DNA from: Maribacter polysaccharolyticus
GTDB taxonomy: Bacteria > Bacteroidota > Bacteroidia > Flavobacteriales > Flavobacteriaceae
Direction of reading: 5' to 3'
Assembly (NCBI RefSeq): GCF_028882255.1
Contig: NZ_JARBUY010000001.1
Location: 59,875 to 123,874 of the forward strand
Length of the DNA: 64,000 nucleotides
The notes beneath the pieces are model-generated. The model was not told where the DNA came from. It ran no database searches and worked only from the letters and a program-made list of their open reading frames with translations. Made by a program: the position numbers and the translations under genes. Within the stretch, counting starts at the first letter, position 1; each line of letters begins with the position of its first letter. Below are positions 29,546 to 39,281 of the stretch, piece after piece.

Positions 29546-30601
29546 TTATAAATTGGCAGCCAACCAATCCCCAACTTCACTGGTTTTATACGCTTTACCT
29601 CCTTCGGCAAGATCTTCGGTAACAACACCTTCGGCCAACGATTTGTTGACTACATCGCGAATGGCCTGGGCCTCTTCGGTTAGATCCATATCCTCAAAAA
29701 GCATGGCAGCCGATAATACCGTAGCTAGTGGATTGGCAATATCCTTTCCGGCCGCTTGGGGATAAGAACCGTGGATCGGTTCGTACAAGGATACTTTACT
29801 CCCCACGGAAGAAGAAGGCATTAATCCCATTGAACCGGAAATCACAGAAGCTTCATCGGTCAAAATATCACCGAATAAATTGGCGGTGATCATCACATCA
29901 TAAGCACTGGGCCACTGTACCAAACGCATGGCCACGGCATCAACGAACTCATAGCTCACTTCAACCTCAGGATAATCTTTTTCCATAGCCTGAACGGTCT
30001 CCCTCCACAAACGGGAAGATTCCAATACATTGGCCTTATCCACACAACATAATTTTTTAGAACGTTTCATGGCCATTTCAAAACCTTTCTTTGCCAAACG
30101 TTGTATTTCGAAACGTTGATAGGTCATGGTGTCATATGCCGTTTCGCCGTCATCTTTTCTTCCGCGTTCCCCAAAATATACCCCACCGGTCAATTCTCGC
30201 AATATGATCAAATCGGTTCCTTCGATGCGTTCCCTTTTTAATGGGGATTTATCGATTAGGGAGGGGAAGGTAAAGGTTGGTCGGACATTGGCGAACAATC
30301 CCAATTTTTGTCGCATCTTCAACAAGCCTTGTTCCGGACGTACCTTTGCTGAAGGGTCGTTGTCGAATCTGGGATGCCCTATGGCACCGAACAATACCGC
30401 ATCGGCATTGGCACATATTTCATGGGTTTCATCGGGATAGGGTTCCCCAACGGCATCAATGGCCGCAGCTCCTGTTAAAGCGGGTTTCCAGTTTATTTCG
30501 TGGTCGAATTTCTTCGCTATCGCATTTGATACTTTTACAGCTTGATCGATTACTTCGGGACCAATTCCGTCTCCTGCTAAAAGGGCTATGTTCAATTTCA
30601 T
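29546..30601 (-). CDS. leuB: 3-isopropylmalate dehydrogenase
   Basis: 351 residues from ATG at 30599-30601. A longer frame to 30643 exists, but MKLNIALLAGDGIGPEVIDQ is the conserved N-terminus. Substrate and metal motifs are RELTGGVYFGERG, the Arg pair region, and DEASVISGSMGLMPSSSVG, where acidic residues bind Mg. The NAD-binding EPIHGSYPQAAGKDIANPLA follows. It oxidatively decarboxylates 3-isopropylmalate in the last leu-specific step and is last in the operon leuC-(ivp)-leuD-leuA-leuB. Confidence 0.96.
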   Translation of the reverse strand: MKLNIALLAGDGIGPEVIDQAVKVSNAIAKKFDHEINWKPALTGAAAIDAVGEPYPDETHEICANADAVLFGAIGHPRFDNDPSAKVRPEQGLLKMRQKLGLFANVRPTFTFPSLIDKSPLKRERIEGTDLIILRELTGGVYFGERGRKDDGETAYDTMTYQRFEIQRLAKKGFEMAMKRSKKLCCVDKANVLESSRLWRETVQAMEKDYPEVEVSYEFVDAVAMRLVQWPSAYDVMITANLFGDILTDEASVISGSMGLMPSSSVGSKVSLYEPIHGSYPQAAGKDIANPLATVLSAAMLFEDMDLTEEAQAIRDVVNKSLAEGVVTEDLAEGGKAYKTSEVGDWLAANL

Positions 30602-30784
30602 TTTGTTCGCTTTAAAAAGGGCTATACGCTTATCGCATAACACTTGGTTTTACTTATTATTTGTTTACTGGATTGATTAAACTTCTTATGATTTTATCAA
30701 CTTTACCGTTAAGGTCTAAAAAAATTAATATGGCTATATACCCAAGCAAGGTTTGATTTGTTTTTACTGATGGGGGTAAAGCCA

Positions 30785-32302
30785 TTAAATTATATTCAAC
30801 ATTTTTTCGGTTGCCTTAATGGCAGATACGGTTTGATCCGAATCGAGGCCACGCGTAATGAACTCCGTGCCATTATTGTTCCAAGATATAATGGTTTCAC
30901 ACAACGCATCCGAATTACTCCCCGGAGGAATACGTACGGCATAATCGGTCAGCTTTGGGAAATCCCGCTTCTTTGATCTATAGATTTTCCGCAAGGCGTT
31001 CATAAAGGCATCATATTGTCCATCGCCTTGGGCATTGGCTTCGTGCACTTCACCATCGATTTCGATGGCAACCGTGGTCGAGGGTTTTAAGCCCTTGGAA
31101 TGGGTAAGTACATAAGATCTTACAAAAACCTTTTGCTGGTGGTCCCCACTATTTAGAACATCGGAAATGATATAGGGGAGATCTTCTTTGGTTACCCTTT
31201 CCTTTTTATCTCCCAATTCAATGATACGCTGGGTAACTTTTTTAAGTTCAGCGTTATTCAATGTTAGGCCGAGTTCCTGTAAATTTTTCTGGATATTGGC
31301 CTTTCCAGAAGTTTTACCTAGGGCATACTTACGTTTTCGACCAAACCTTTCGGGTAAAAGATCGTTAAAATAAAGATTCTTTTTACTGTCCCCATCGGCA
31401 TGGATCCCCGCAGTTTGGGTAAATACATTATCCCCGACAATAGGTTTGTTGGCAGGAATACCAAACCCTGTAAATGCGGAAACCAACTTACTGACCTTGT
31501 ATAAGGAAGGTTCTTTGACCGCAATCGCTATCTCTGGAAGAAAATCGTTGATAACGGCCACGACACTGGCCATTGGGGCATTACCTGCCCGTTCTCCCAT
31601 TCCGTTTACGGTAAGGTGTATTCCATGACAGCCCGCTTTTATGGCTTCCATAACATTGGCCACCCCAAGATCATAATCGTTATGGCCATGGAAATCAAAA
31701 TGTGCAGTGGGGTAACGTTGAATTATTTCGGAAATGTAGTCAAAGGTTTCGGAATGGGTCAACACCCCTAAAGTATCGGGCAATAAAATACGATCTACCT
31801 GCTGTTGGGTCAAAAAATCGAGGTATTGGAATACATATTCCTTTGAATTTCGCATTCCATTGCTCCAATCCTCCAGATATACATTGGTTTTGATACCCTT
31901 TTGGGAAGCTTGTTCCACGATTTCGGAAATATCGTTGAAATGTTCCTCCGGTGTTTTTTTCAGTTGATGGGTCAAATGGTTCAAAGAACCTTTGGTCAAT
32001 AAGTTTTGCACTTTGGCTCCGGCATTGTCCATCCATTCCAGGGAAACGCCTCCATCAACAAAGGTCAATATCTCAACCCGATCCAGATAATCGTTCTCTT
32101 TAGCCCATTGGGTAATTTCTTGAACGGCCTTCAATTCCCCATCCGAAACCCGTGCCGATGCGATTTCAATGCGATCGACCTTAAGTTCATCGAGCAGTAA
32201 TTTGGCCACTGTCAGTTTCTCGGATACCGAAAAGGACACCCCCGATGTCTGTTCCCCATCTCGAAGGGTGGTGTCCATTATTTCAATCCGCCGTTTGTTC
32301 AT
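30785..32302 (-). CDS. leuA: 2-isopropylmalate synthase (LeuA-like, possibly citramalate synthase)
   Basis: 505 residues. The DRE-TIM core begins IMDTTLRDGEQTSGVSFS and includes the metal-binding HGHNDYDLGVANVMEA and NGMGERAGNAPM. The C-terminal LeuA allosteric domain (from about residue 375) starts VFVRSYVLTHSKGLKPS and ends with ALRKIYRSKKRDFPKLTDYAVRIPPG. It condenses acetyl-CoA with 2-oxoisovalerate in the first leucine step and is normally inhibited by leucine. CimA (acetyl-CoA plus pyruvate) has the same fold. The position inside leuCDAB and the presence of ilvA favour LeuA. It lies 30 bp after leuD. Confidence 0.85.
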   Translation of the reverse strand: MNKRRIEIMDTTLRDGEQTSGVSFSVSEKLTVAKLLLDELKVDRIEIASARVSDGELKAVQEITQWAKENDYLDRVEILTFVDGGVSLEWMDNAGAKVQNLLTKGSLNHLTHQLKKTPEEHFNDISEIVEQASQKGIKTNVYLEDWSNGMRNSKEYVFQYLDFLTQQQVDRILLPDTLGVLTHSETFDYISEIIQRYPTAHFDFHGHNDYDLGVANVMEAIKAGCHGIHLTVNGMGERAGNAPMASVVAVINDFLPEIAIAVKEPSLYKVSKLVSAFTGFGIPANKPIVGDNVFTQTAGIHADGDSKKNLYFNDLLPERFGRKRKYALGKTSGKANIQKNLQELGLTLNNAELKKVTQRIIELGDKKERVTKEDLPYIISDVLNSGDHQQKVFVRSYVLTHSKGLKPSTTVAIEIDGEVHEANAQGDGQYDAFMNALRKIYRSKKRDFPKLTDYAVRIPPGSNSDALCETIISWNNNGTEFITRGLDSDQTVSAIKATEKMLNII

Positions 32303-32332
32303 TTTAAGGAACCTTATCTTTTAATAAAACGA

Positions 32333-32929
32333 TTATAAAGGAGTATGTTGGGCGTATTCGCTGATCTTATCCTTGATGTTCAACAAGAAGTCGATATCAT
32401 CGAAACCGTTCAGCATATTCGATTTTTTATAATCATTGATTTCAAAATTCTCTTTTTCACCCGTAGCCTTAAGGGTAATGGATTGCTCTGGAAGGTTTAT
32501 CTCCAACTGGGTTTTTGGATCGGCTTCAATCGCCGTAAATATCTTATGCAGGAATTCCGGACTCACCTGAACGGGTAAAACCCCAATATTCAAGCAATTG
32601 TTCCTAAAGATATCGGCAAAGAAACTTGATACCACACAACGGAAACCATAATCATAAACCGCCCAAGCCGCGTGTTCCCTTGAGGAACCGGAACCAAAGT
32701 TCTTACCACCGACCAAAATCTTGCCCCCATAGATAGGGTTGTTGAGGATAAAATCTTTTTTCGGGGTATTGTCGGGATTATAGCGCCAATCCCTAAAAAG
32801 GTTGTCACCAAAACCTTTACGCTCGGTGGCCTTTAAAAAACGTGCCGGAATAATTTGATCGGTATCCACATTTTCAATAGGAAGGGGTACCGCTGAAGAA
32901 GTTAGTATATTGAATTTATCGTATGCCAT
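32333..32929 (-). CDS. leuD: 3-isopropylmalate dehydratase, small subunit
   Basis: 198 residues, normal for LeuD. Typical motifs are PIENVDTDQIIPARFLK and GKILVGGKNFGSGSSREHAAWAVYDYGFRCVVSSFFADIFRNN. It forms the swivel domain of isopropylmalate isomerase with LeuC. The upstream neighbour should be leuC, but a four-helix-bundle gene lies between, 47 bp away. Confidence 0.96.
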   Translation of the reverse strand: MAYDKFNILTSSAVPLPIENVDTDQIIPARFLKATERKGFGDNLFRDWRYNPDNTPKKDFILNNPIYGGKILVGGKNFGSGSSREHAAWAVYDYGFRCVVSSFFADIFRNNCLNIGVLPVQVSPEFLHKIFTAIEADPKTQLEINLPEQSITLKATGEKENFEINDYKKSNMLNGFDDIDFLLNIKDKISEYAQHTPL

Positions 32930-32976
32930 TTTATTTTGCTTTATGCATTACGCCAATCGCGATGCGCTGATTATTA

Positions 32977-33327
32977 CTACTCTATTTTTTGAATTAAATT
33001 ACTTATACTTCGTTTAACTTTATTTACTTTATCATATAAAGTGGTGTATGATACATCATCTATATACTTTAAATCCTTAGCTAGAAACATAAAATATTCT
33101 AGCTCTGATGCTAATCCTCTTGAAATAATTAAAAAACGTTTATACTCTGCATCTGACGCTCTACCACAACCTTCTGCAATGTTGGAAGGAATTGAAAAAG
33201 ATGCTCTTCTCATTTGACTTGTAATTCCAAATTCTTCATCCTTAGGGAAAGCTTTTGTAATACTATAAATATTCAATGTTATTTCATGTCCTAATTTCCA
33301 CACATCATATTTACGATAATCCCTCAT
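32977..33327 (-). CDS. Four-helix-bundle (23S rRNA IVS-type) protein inserted in the leu operon
   Basis: 116 residues. The family signature is complete: DYRKYDVWKLGHEITLNIY, then FPKDEEFGITSQMRRASFSIPSNIAEGCGR, then SRGLASELEYFMFLAKDLKYI. These proteins form pentameric helix bundles and were first seen in intervening sequences of 23S rRNA; their role is unknown. The gene is visibly more A+T-rich than leuC and leuD around it and sits between two genes that are normally adjacent, so it is probably a later insertion. It runs in the same direction and leaves both neighbours intact. Confidence 0.9.
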   Translation of the reverse strand: MRDYRKYDVWKLGHEITLNIYSITKAFPKDEEFGITSQMRRASFSIPSNIAEGCGRASDAEYKRFLIISRGLASELEYFMFLAKDLKYIDDVSYTTLYDKVNKVKRSISNLIQKIE

Positions 33328-33372
33328 TTCAATTATAATTATCGAATAGCGTACAGCGTTTTGCGCTTAGCT

Positions 33373-34782
33373 TTAAACAGTTTCCATCAATTCCCTTGGA
33401 TCGGTTACTTTACCGGTAACCGCTGCGGCAGCAGCCACTAACGGACTAGCCAATAAGGTCCTGGCACCAGGTCCTTGACGGCCTTCAAAATTACGGTTCG
33501 ATGTACTTACCGCATATTTACCTGCTGGAATCTTATCATCGTTCATGGCCAAACAGGCAGAACAGCCCGGTTCACGTAATTCAAAACCGGCTTCATTGAG
33601 GATGTCCAATAATCCCTCTTCCTTTATCGCAGTTTCTACTTGGTGTGATCCAGGGACCAACCATGCAGTAACATTATCCGCTTTTTTCCTTCCTTTTATG
33701 ATAGAGGTAAAGGCCCTGAAATCCTCAATCCTACCATTCGTACAGCTACCAAGGAAAACAAAGTCGATGGGTTTGCCCATCATGCTTTCCCCTTCACTGA
33801 AATTCATATATTGAAGTGACTTTTGATACGTGGCAACACCACCTTCAACAGCATCCGCTAATGGAATATCATTGGAAATTCCGATACCCATTCCCGGATT
33901 CGTACCATAAGTGATCATGGGTTCAATATTGGAAGCATCGAAAGTGATTTCCTTATCGAACTGCGCACCTTCATCGGTGTAAAGGGTTTCCCAATACGCC
34001 ATGGCTTTGTCCAAAGCAGCACCTTTTGGTGAGAACTCCCGGCCTTTTACATATTCAAAGGTTTTTTCATCGGGGGCGATCATACCACCGCGGGCTCCCA
34101 TTTCTATACTAAGGTTACATACGGTCATACGCCCTTCCATCGACATATCGCGGAAAACCTGGCCGGCATATTCCACGAAATAGCCTGTAGCACCTGAGGT
34201 AGTCAATTGTGAAATAATATATAAAGCTACATCTTTCGGGGTTACCCCCTTGCTTAGGGAACCTTCAACATTGATTCGCATGCTCTTTGGCTTGGCCTGC
34301 ATGATACATTGGGTCGCCAATACCATTTCAACTTCCGAGGTACCTATACCAAAGGCGATGGCTCCGAATGCCCCGTGGGTAGAGGTGTGCGAGTCACCGC
34401 AAACGATGGTTGCCCCAGGTTGCGTAATTCCATACTCGGGACCTACAACGTGCACAATACCGTTTTTCTCATGTCCCAATCCCCAATACGAAATACCGTA
34501 GGTCGCTGAGTTTTCTTCCAAGGCTTTTAGCTGATTGGCAGAAAGTGGATCTTCAACAGGCAAATGCTGGTTGATGGTCGGGGTATTGTGATCCGCGGTA
34601 GCGAATGTTTTTTCCGGATGCAAAACTTCAATACCTCGGTTTTTTATCCCTAAAAAGGCTACGGGACTGGTCACTTCGTGAACCATATGGCGATCGATGA
34701 ACAATACATCGGGACCATTTTCAATATGTTCTACCACATGGGAATCCCATACTTTATCAAATAGTGTCTTTTTTGAACTCAT
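33373..34782 (-). CDS. leuC: 3-isopropylmalate dehydratase, large subunit
   Basis: 469 residues. Cluster-binding Cys residues are in [14 protein letters not shown] and [12 protein letters not shown], and the aconitase-type motifs [35 protein letters not shown] and [19 protein letters not shown] are present. With LeuD it isomerises 2- to 3-isopropylmalate through a 4Fe-4S cluster. It is the first gene of the leu operon. Confidence 0.97.
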   Translation of the reverse strand: MSSKKTLFDKVWDSHVVEHIENGPDVLFIDRHMVHEVTSPVAFLGIKNRGIEVLHPEKTFATADHNTPTINQHLPVEDPLSANQLKALEENSATYGISYWGLGHEKNGIVHVVGPEYGITQPGATIVCGDSHTSTHGAFGAIAFGIGTSEVEMVLATQCIMQAKPKSMRINVEGSLSKGVTPKDVALYIISQLTTSGATGYFVEYAGQVFRDMSMEGRMTVCNLSIEMGARGGMIAPDEKTFEYVKGREFSPKGAALDKAMAYWETLYTDEGAQFDKEITFDASNIEPMITYGTNPGMGIGISNDIPLADAVEGGVATYQKSLQYMNFSEGESMMGKPIDFVFLGSCTNGRIEDFRAFTSIIKGRKKADNVTAWLVPGSHQVETAIKEEGLLDILNEAGFELREPGCSACLAMNDDKIPAGKYAVSTSNRNFEGRQGPGARTLLASPLVAAAAAVTGKVTDPRELMETV

Positions 34783-35448
34783 AATGCTATTTCTTCTAGC
34801 TTACAAAGCTATTAAAAGTACTGATTTTAGGAAAGTATATCTTCGGCAAATTACGATGTCCAACAGGATATAGTTCTGGGTATCCAAGTTGGTAAATAGG
34901 CTTGACTTCCTTTTTTCAGCGCTATTTAAAGATATTTCATGAAATTATGTCCGATGCAACAACCAATCTTATTTCCCAAGCAAAAATGGGCGTGGAGCAG
35001 TTATGCGTACCATGCCAAACTATCCTAAATCTTTTAATCACACATTGCAGAATGAACCTATCCTGATCTAAGCCGTTCTGTATAATACGCAGTACGATCA
35101 TTATGACTGGGGCAGCATCATTTGCCGGCCAAACAAGTTGCTTCAATGTATTGTAGGAAATACTTAAACGAAACTGTTTTTTAGTGAATCCTATCCTTTG
35201 CATATTTAAAACCTTAAACCGTATTTTGGAAATCATTGAACCATGGAACGATTCAAGAAAAAAGTGGTCATGGTAATTTTGGTAAAGAATTTTGGATAAA
35301 GGCAGCAAATGAATTGGGTCAAGGGAACCAATCACAGCGTGGGACAGGCAACTTTCCGTTACCGATCGGAAACCATTCCAGCTCAACTTTTACTCCTAAA
35401 AAGGTTTTGGCTCACATTTTCACATTTACCTATATTCATGAAGATTTA
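34783..35448. other. Intergenic region, no supported gene
   Basis: A spacer of about 660 bp upstream of leuC and downstream of the PEP synthase gene. Frames of up to 149 codons exist on the minus strand but have an irregular composition (many Ile, His, Cys, Trp) and no recognisable motif, so I leave them uncalled. It must contain the leu promoter, but I cannot place it with confidence. Confidence 0.45.
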
Positions 35449-37851
35449 TTAATTACGACCTTCTGCCATTTCATGGGGAACGGGATGTTCTTCGGCTTTG
35501 TTGATGTTTTCAATGCCTTGTAATAAGGCATCCGGATTAAAGGAAATGGAATCGATACCTTCCTTTACCAAAAATTCGGCAAAATCGGGAAAGTCACTGG
35601 GCGCTTGTCCACACAACCCGATTTTGGTATTCGATTTTTTTGCGGAAGCTATGGCCATTGAAATCATTCGCTTGGCGGCCAAATCGTTCTCATCGAACAG
35701 TTTGCCCATGATTTCCGAATCCCGATCTATACCCAGGGTAAGTTGGGTCAAGTCGTTGGAACCTATAGAGAATCCATCGAATATTTCCGCGAATTCTTCG
35801 GCTAAAATCACATTGCTGGGAATCTCGACCATGGTATATATTTCAAGTCCGTTTTCCTTACGTTTCAATCCGTTGGCAGCCATAATCGTGATTACTTTTT
35901 TTCCTTCTTCCAAGGTACGGCAAAAAGGAACCATTACCTTTAAATTGTCGAGCCCCATGGTTTCCCGTACTTTTTTGATGGCCGCGCATTCAAGGGCAAA
36001 TCCATCCTTATACAAAGCACTGTAATATCGGGAGGCACCCCTAAACCCCAACATCGGATTTTCTTCCTTCGGTTCAAATTCGGTACCGCCGATCAGGTTG
36101 GCATATTCATTGGTCTTAAAATCGCTTAACCTTACAATGACTTCCTTTGGATAAAATGCGGCTGCAATGGTAGCGATACCCTGTGAAAGTCGGTCTATGA
36201 AGTAATCCTTCGGATCGGAATAACCACGGATTAATTTTTTGATGGCCCGGACAGTCTTGATATTTTGAAGATCATCGAATTTGACCAAAGCCATTGGATG
36301 AACTTTTACGGCATGGGTGATAATAAACTCCATTCGCAACAGTCCGACCCCATTATTGGGATAGTGGGCCAATTGGAAGGCATTTTCAGGATCCGCCAGA
36401 ATCATTTTGGCTTCTGTTCGGGGCATTCTAATGTTTGAAAAATCGATTTCCTGCTCATCAAAAGGTAGTTTTCCTTCATAGACATAACCCGTCTTGCCTT
36501 CCGCACAGGATAAAGTTATAGCCGAGCAATCCTTTAGATTCGATGTGGCATTACCACAGCCAACGATTGCGGGCACCCCCAATTCGCGGGCCACAATGGC
36601 CGCATGGCTTGTTCGTCCCCCTTTATTGGTTATGATACCTCCGACTTGCTTGAGTAAAGGATCCCAATCAGGGGTAATCGTATCGGTAACGATAATATGA
36701 TCAGTAGTGAGGTTTTTAGCTTCCTTTGGAGCGTTTAATAGGGCAGGGATACCGATTTTGATCTTTGACCCAACGGCATTGCCGATAGCCAATACGGATC
36801 CCTTTTTTCGCAGTTTATATTCAATATGCAGATTTTTGTTCTTGGATTGATGTACGGTCTCGGGGCGCGCCTGTATGATGAATAGATCATTGGTACGCCC
36901 GTCTTTTGCCCATTCGATATCCATTGGTCTACCATAGTGTTTTTCAATCCGTAGGGCCCATTTTGCCAAAGTGATTATTTCATCATCGGACAAGACATAT
37001 TGTCTTTGTTTGGTCCTTGACGTATGGACGTTGATCGTCGTATCGTCCGTTTTCAATTTCGAATAGATCATCGTTAACTTTTTATCCCCCATGATTTTCT
37101 GGATGATCGGGTATTTCCCCTTTCTAAGGGTGGGTTTGAAAATGTAAAACTCATCAGGATTGATCGCTCCTTGCACGATGTTTTCCCCTAAGCCCCAGAC
37201 CCCTGAAAGCAGGATGACATTTTCGAAACCGGATTCGGGCTCTATGGTAAATCCTACACCCGAACAACCCTTGTCTGACCTGACCATTCGCTGTACCCCA
37301 ACGGAGAGAGCGATATCACTATGCTTAAAACCCTTATCGTTGCGGTACTTGATCGCCCGATCGGTATATAAGGAGGAAAAACACTTTTTTACGGCTAAAA
37401 GCAAGGCAGCTTTTCCTTTAATATTCAAAAAAGTATCGTGCTGTCCGGCAAAACTTGCTCCCGGTAGGTCCTCTGCAGTGGCGCTACTACGAACAGCGAC
37501 CGAAATGGTATCCTTTCCCCGGAGATTTTGATAGGCTTCAATAATACTTCTGGTAAGGTCTTTGGATAGCTTTCCGTCTAAAATGAGCCTTCTGGCCTCT
37601 TCGCCCACCTCATTTAAATTGGAATAGTTTTTCGTATCCAAGCGTGATAAGGTTTTGGACAAGGGTTCCCGGAGGGCATTTTCATCCAAAAAATTCCAAT
37701 AGGCTTCGGATGTGGTGGCGAATCCGTCAGGAACTTTAACTCCCTCGGATGACAGTTCTCGAAACATTTCCCCCAATGAAGCGTTCTTTCCGCCTACATA
37801 GGGCACATCTTGAATACCGATTTCGCTGAAATATTTGATAAAAGGTGTCAT
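35449..37851 (-). CDS. ppsA: Phosphoenolpyruvate synthase
   Basis: 800 residues, full length. The N-terminal ATP-grasp domain (VGGKNASLGEM, AVRSSATAEDLPGASFAGQHDTFLNI) is followed by the swivelling phosphohistidine domain with His416 in GGRTSHAAIVARELGVPAIVG. The C-terminal PEP/pyruvate barrel has LLRMEFIIT, MLGFRGASRY, MVPFCRTLEEG and IGLCGQAPSD. It converts pyruvate and ATP to PEP, AMP and phosphate for gluconeogenesis, with His carrying the phosphate between sites. It is monocistronic. Confidence 0.95.
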   Translation of the reverse strand: MTPFIKYFSEIGIQDVPYVGGKNASLGEMFRELSSEGVKVPDGFATTSEAYWNFLDENALREPLSKTLSRLDTKNYSNLNEVGEEARRLILDGKLSKDLTRSIIEAYQNLRGKDTISVAVRSSATAEDLPGASFAGQHDTFLNIKGKAALLLAVKKCFSSLYTDRAIKYRNDKGFKHSDIALSVGVQRMVRSDKGCSGVGFTIEPESGFENVILLSGVWGLGENIVQGAINPDEFYIFKPTLRKGKYPIIQKIMGDKKLTMIYSKLKTDDTTINVHTSRTKQRQYVLSDDEIITLAKWALRIEKHYGRPMDIEWAKDGRTNDLFIIQARPETVHQSKNKNLHIEYKLRKKGSVLAIGNAVGSKIKIGIPALLNAPKEAKNLTTDHIIVTDTITPDWDPLLKQVGGIITNKGGRTSHAAIVARELGVPAIVGCGNATSNLKDCSAITLSCAEGKTGYVYEGKLPFDEQEIDFSNIRMPRTEAKMILADPENAFQLAHYPNNGVGLLRMEFIITHAVKVHPMALVKFDDLQNIKTVRAIKKLIRGYSDPKDYFIDRLSQGIATIAAAFYPKEVIVRLSDFKTNEYANLIGGTEFEPKEENPMLGFRGASRYYSALYKDGFALECAAIKKVRETMGLDNLKVMVPFCRTLEEGKKVITIMAANGLKRKENGLEIYTMVEIPSNVILAEEFAEIFDGFSIGSNDLTQLTLGIDRDSEIMGKLFDENDLAAKRMISMAIASAKKSNTKIGLCGQAPSDFPDFAEFLVKEGIDSISFNPDALLQGIENINKAEEHPVPHEMAEGRN

Positions 37852-37917
37852 CGTGAGTGTTTTGTTTAAAGCAAAACTCTTATCAAATATGTTGGTCTAC
37901 AATGATGTGCATCAGTT

Positions 37918-38301
37918 GGAAAAGGAAACTTGGAGGTAAAAAACAAAGGCAAAAATGCCTTGATCCACGAGTATGGATCAAATATCTAGAAAGCCTGGAA
38001 CAAATTATCCGACTTCAAATCCGAAGATGGAATGAAAGGAAAATGGAGACTGACCTAAGTCATTGTGAATGTACGTGTTGAATATTATTATTGCGCCAAT
38101 CGATTACTTGGAAAAGGACGATTCCCGAAAATATTTTCAGTAGGGAGTCATGAAGATACGGGCGTAGTCAAGAAATTTAAGATAAAATCGGTACAGGGTA
38201 ATCCAGGTAAAGGTGATGAAAAAGGAATTCGGTTAACTCCGGACAACTATGAATACCTTTTAAATCCCAAGGTTACGTTCAGTACACAAAAAATAGGTTA
38301 G
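37918..38301 (+). pseudogene. Possible decayed gene of unknown function
   Basis: One frame reads protein-like across this stretch but is broken by TAG at 37987-37989 and TAA at 38056-38058. After the second stop a GTG at 38065 opens an intact 78-codon tail with pieces such as VRVEYYYCANRLLGKG, DTGVVKKFKIKSVQGN and IRLTPDNYEYLLNPKV. I do not recognise the family. It could be a small intact gene from GTG or, more likely, a remnant. It lies between the divergent ppsA and methyltransferase genes in a 630-bp gap. Confidence 0.3.
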
Positions 38302-38482
38302 TTTAGTTTGGTTGGTTGTATAAGGTGCCGTTGAAATACTGTTATAGGTATCTGACGGTACCTTATCATTTAGGGTATAGAAAAGGGTCTTAAAATAACG
38401 CTCGGGTTGATAACCCCCAAATCGAATCCAACACTTCAGATTGCAATACTTTCTTCTTAATCTTTAAATAAATCAAAATGCT

Positions 38483-39121
38483 ATGGAAACAACAGAAATA
38501 TTCGACAAGCACGTAAAAAAATATGAAAAGTGGTTTGATGACCATAGGATGGCATATCAATCTGAGGTTTTGGCCCTTAAAGAGCATTTTTCGGAATTGC
38601 CCGAGAACATTCGAGGTATCGAAGTAGGCTTGGGCACGGGACGGTTTTCTGAGCCGCTTGGTATTAAAGAAGGGATCGAACCTTCTGTTGAAATGGCCGA
38701 AAAGGCCATAAAGCGAGGAATCGAAATCATGAAGGGTACTGCAGAAAGATTGCCATATTCGGCCCTACAGTTCGATTTCGTACTTTTTGTAACCATCTGT
38801 TATTTTAAAAATGTCAAAAAAGCCTTCCAAGAGGCGCATCGTGTACTCAAACCCAAAGGATCGGTCATAATCGGTTTTTTGGATAGTGAACAATCGGTGG
38901 CAAAATCGTACATGGAAAAAAAGCAAAAAAGCAACTTTTATAAAGAAGCCCGGTTTTACTCGGTTAATCATGTAAAAAATTTACTCGAGAAAACAGGATT
39001 CGAAAAGTTGGTGTTTTCTCAGACCTTATTTGGTGAGCTTGACGATATCAATGAAATACAAAGGCCCAAACCAGGATTTGGGGAAGGTTCTTTTGTTGTT
39101 GTGAAAGCCACAAAAAAGTGA
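38483..39121 (+). CDS. Class I SAM-dependent methyltransferase
   Basis: 212 residues. SAM motif I is GIEVGLGTGRFSEPLG (about 45-60), followed by an acidic turn GIEPSVEMAEKA, motif II LPYSALQFDFVLFVTICYF and the post-motif HRVLKPKGSVIIGFLD. This is the UbiE/Methyltransf_11 pattern. The substrate is unknown. The stop overlaps a GTG that starts an archease-like stub (GTGA), as if a methyltransferase-archease pair once formed an operon. Confidence 0.85.
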   Translation: METTEIFDKHVKKYEKWFDDHRMAYQSEVLALKEHFSELPENIRGIEVGLGTGRFSEPLGIKEGIEPSVEMAEKAIKRGIEIMKGTAERLPYSALQFDFVLFVTICYFKNVKKAFQEAHRVLKPKGSVIIGFLDSEQSVAKSYMEKKQKSNFYKEARFYSVNHVKNLLEKTGFEKLVFSQTLFGELDDINEIQRPKPGFGEGSFVVVKATKK

Positions 39122-39213
39122 AGATTGACTATCACCCCCATACTGCCGATATTCGAATGAGAATTGAGGGCGACACCATTGAAGAATTATACGCTTCCGA
39201 TTTATCAATCTGA
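39118..39213 (+). pseudogene. Truncated archease N-terminus
   Basis: 31 codons starting with GTG inside the methyltransferase stop (GTGA overlap). The peptide runs VKIDYHPHTADIRMRIEG and then DTIEELYASDLSI before TGA. HTAD-[IV]-x-[IL]-x-[IAM]-x-G is the archease signature; archease normally has about 140 residues and assists the tRNA ligase RtcB. Nothing in the following 70 bp continues the domain, so the gene is a stub. No rtcB is present in the window. Confidence 0.65.
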
Positions 39214-39281
39214 TATACATGATTTTAAATCAATCCCATGGTGAGTACATTTAAGGGAAATGGACAAATTTAGAATCGATT

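Noticed and set aside
34937..35386. A 149-codon minus-strand frame between leuC and ppsA
   Set aside because: Irregular composition, no motif, no start context, and nothing recognisable on either strand. It looks like a chance frame in a long spacer.
37857..38081. A 74-codon plus-strand frame starting inside the ppsA upstream region
   Set aside because: It overlaps the more protein-like frame of the possible pseudogene and is rich in Trp, Cys, Arg and Lys in an irregular way.
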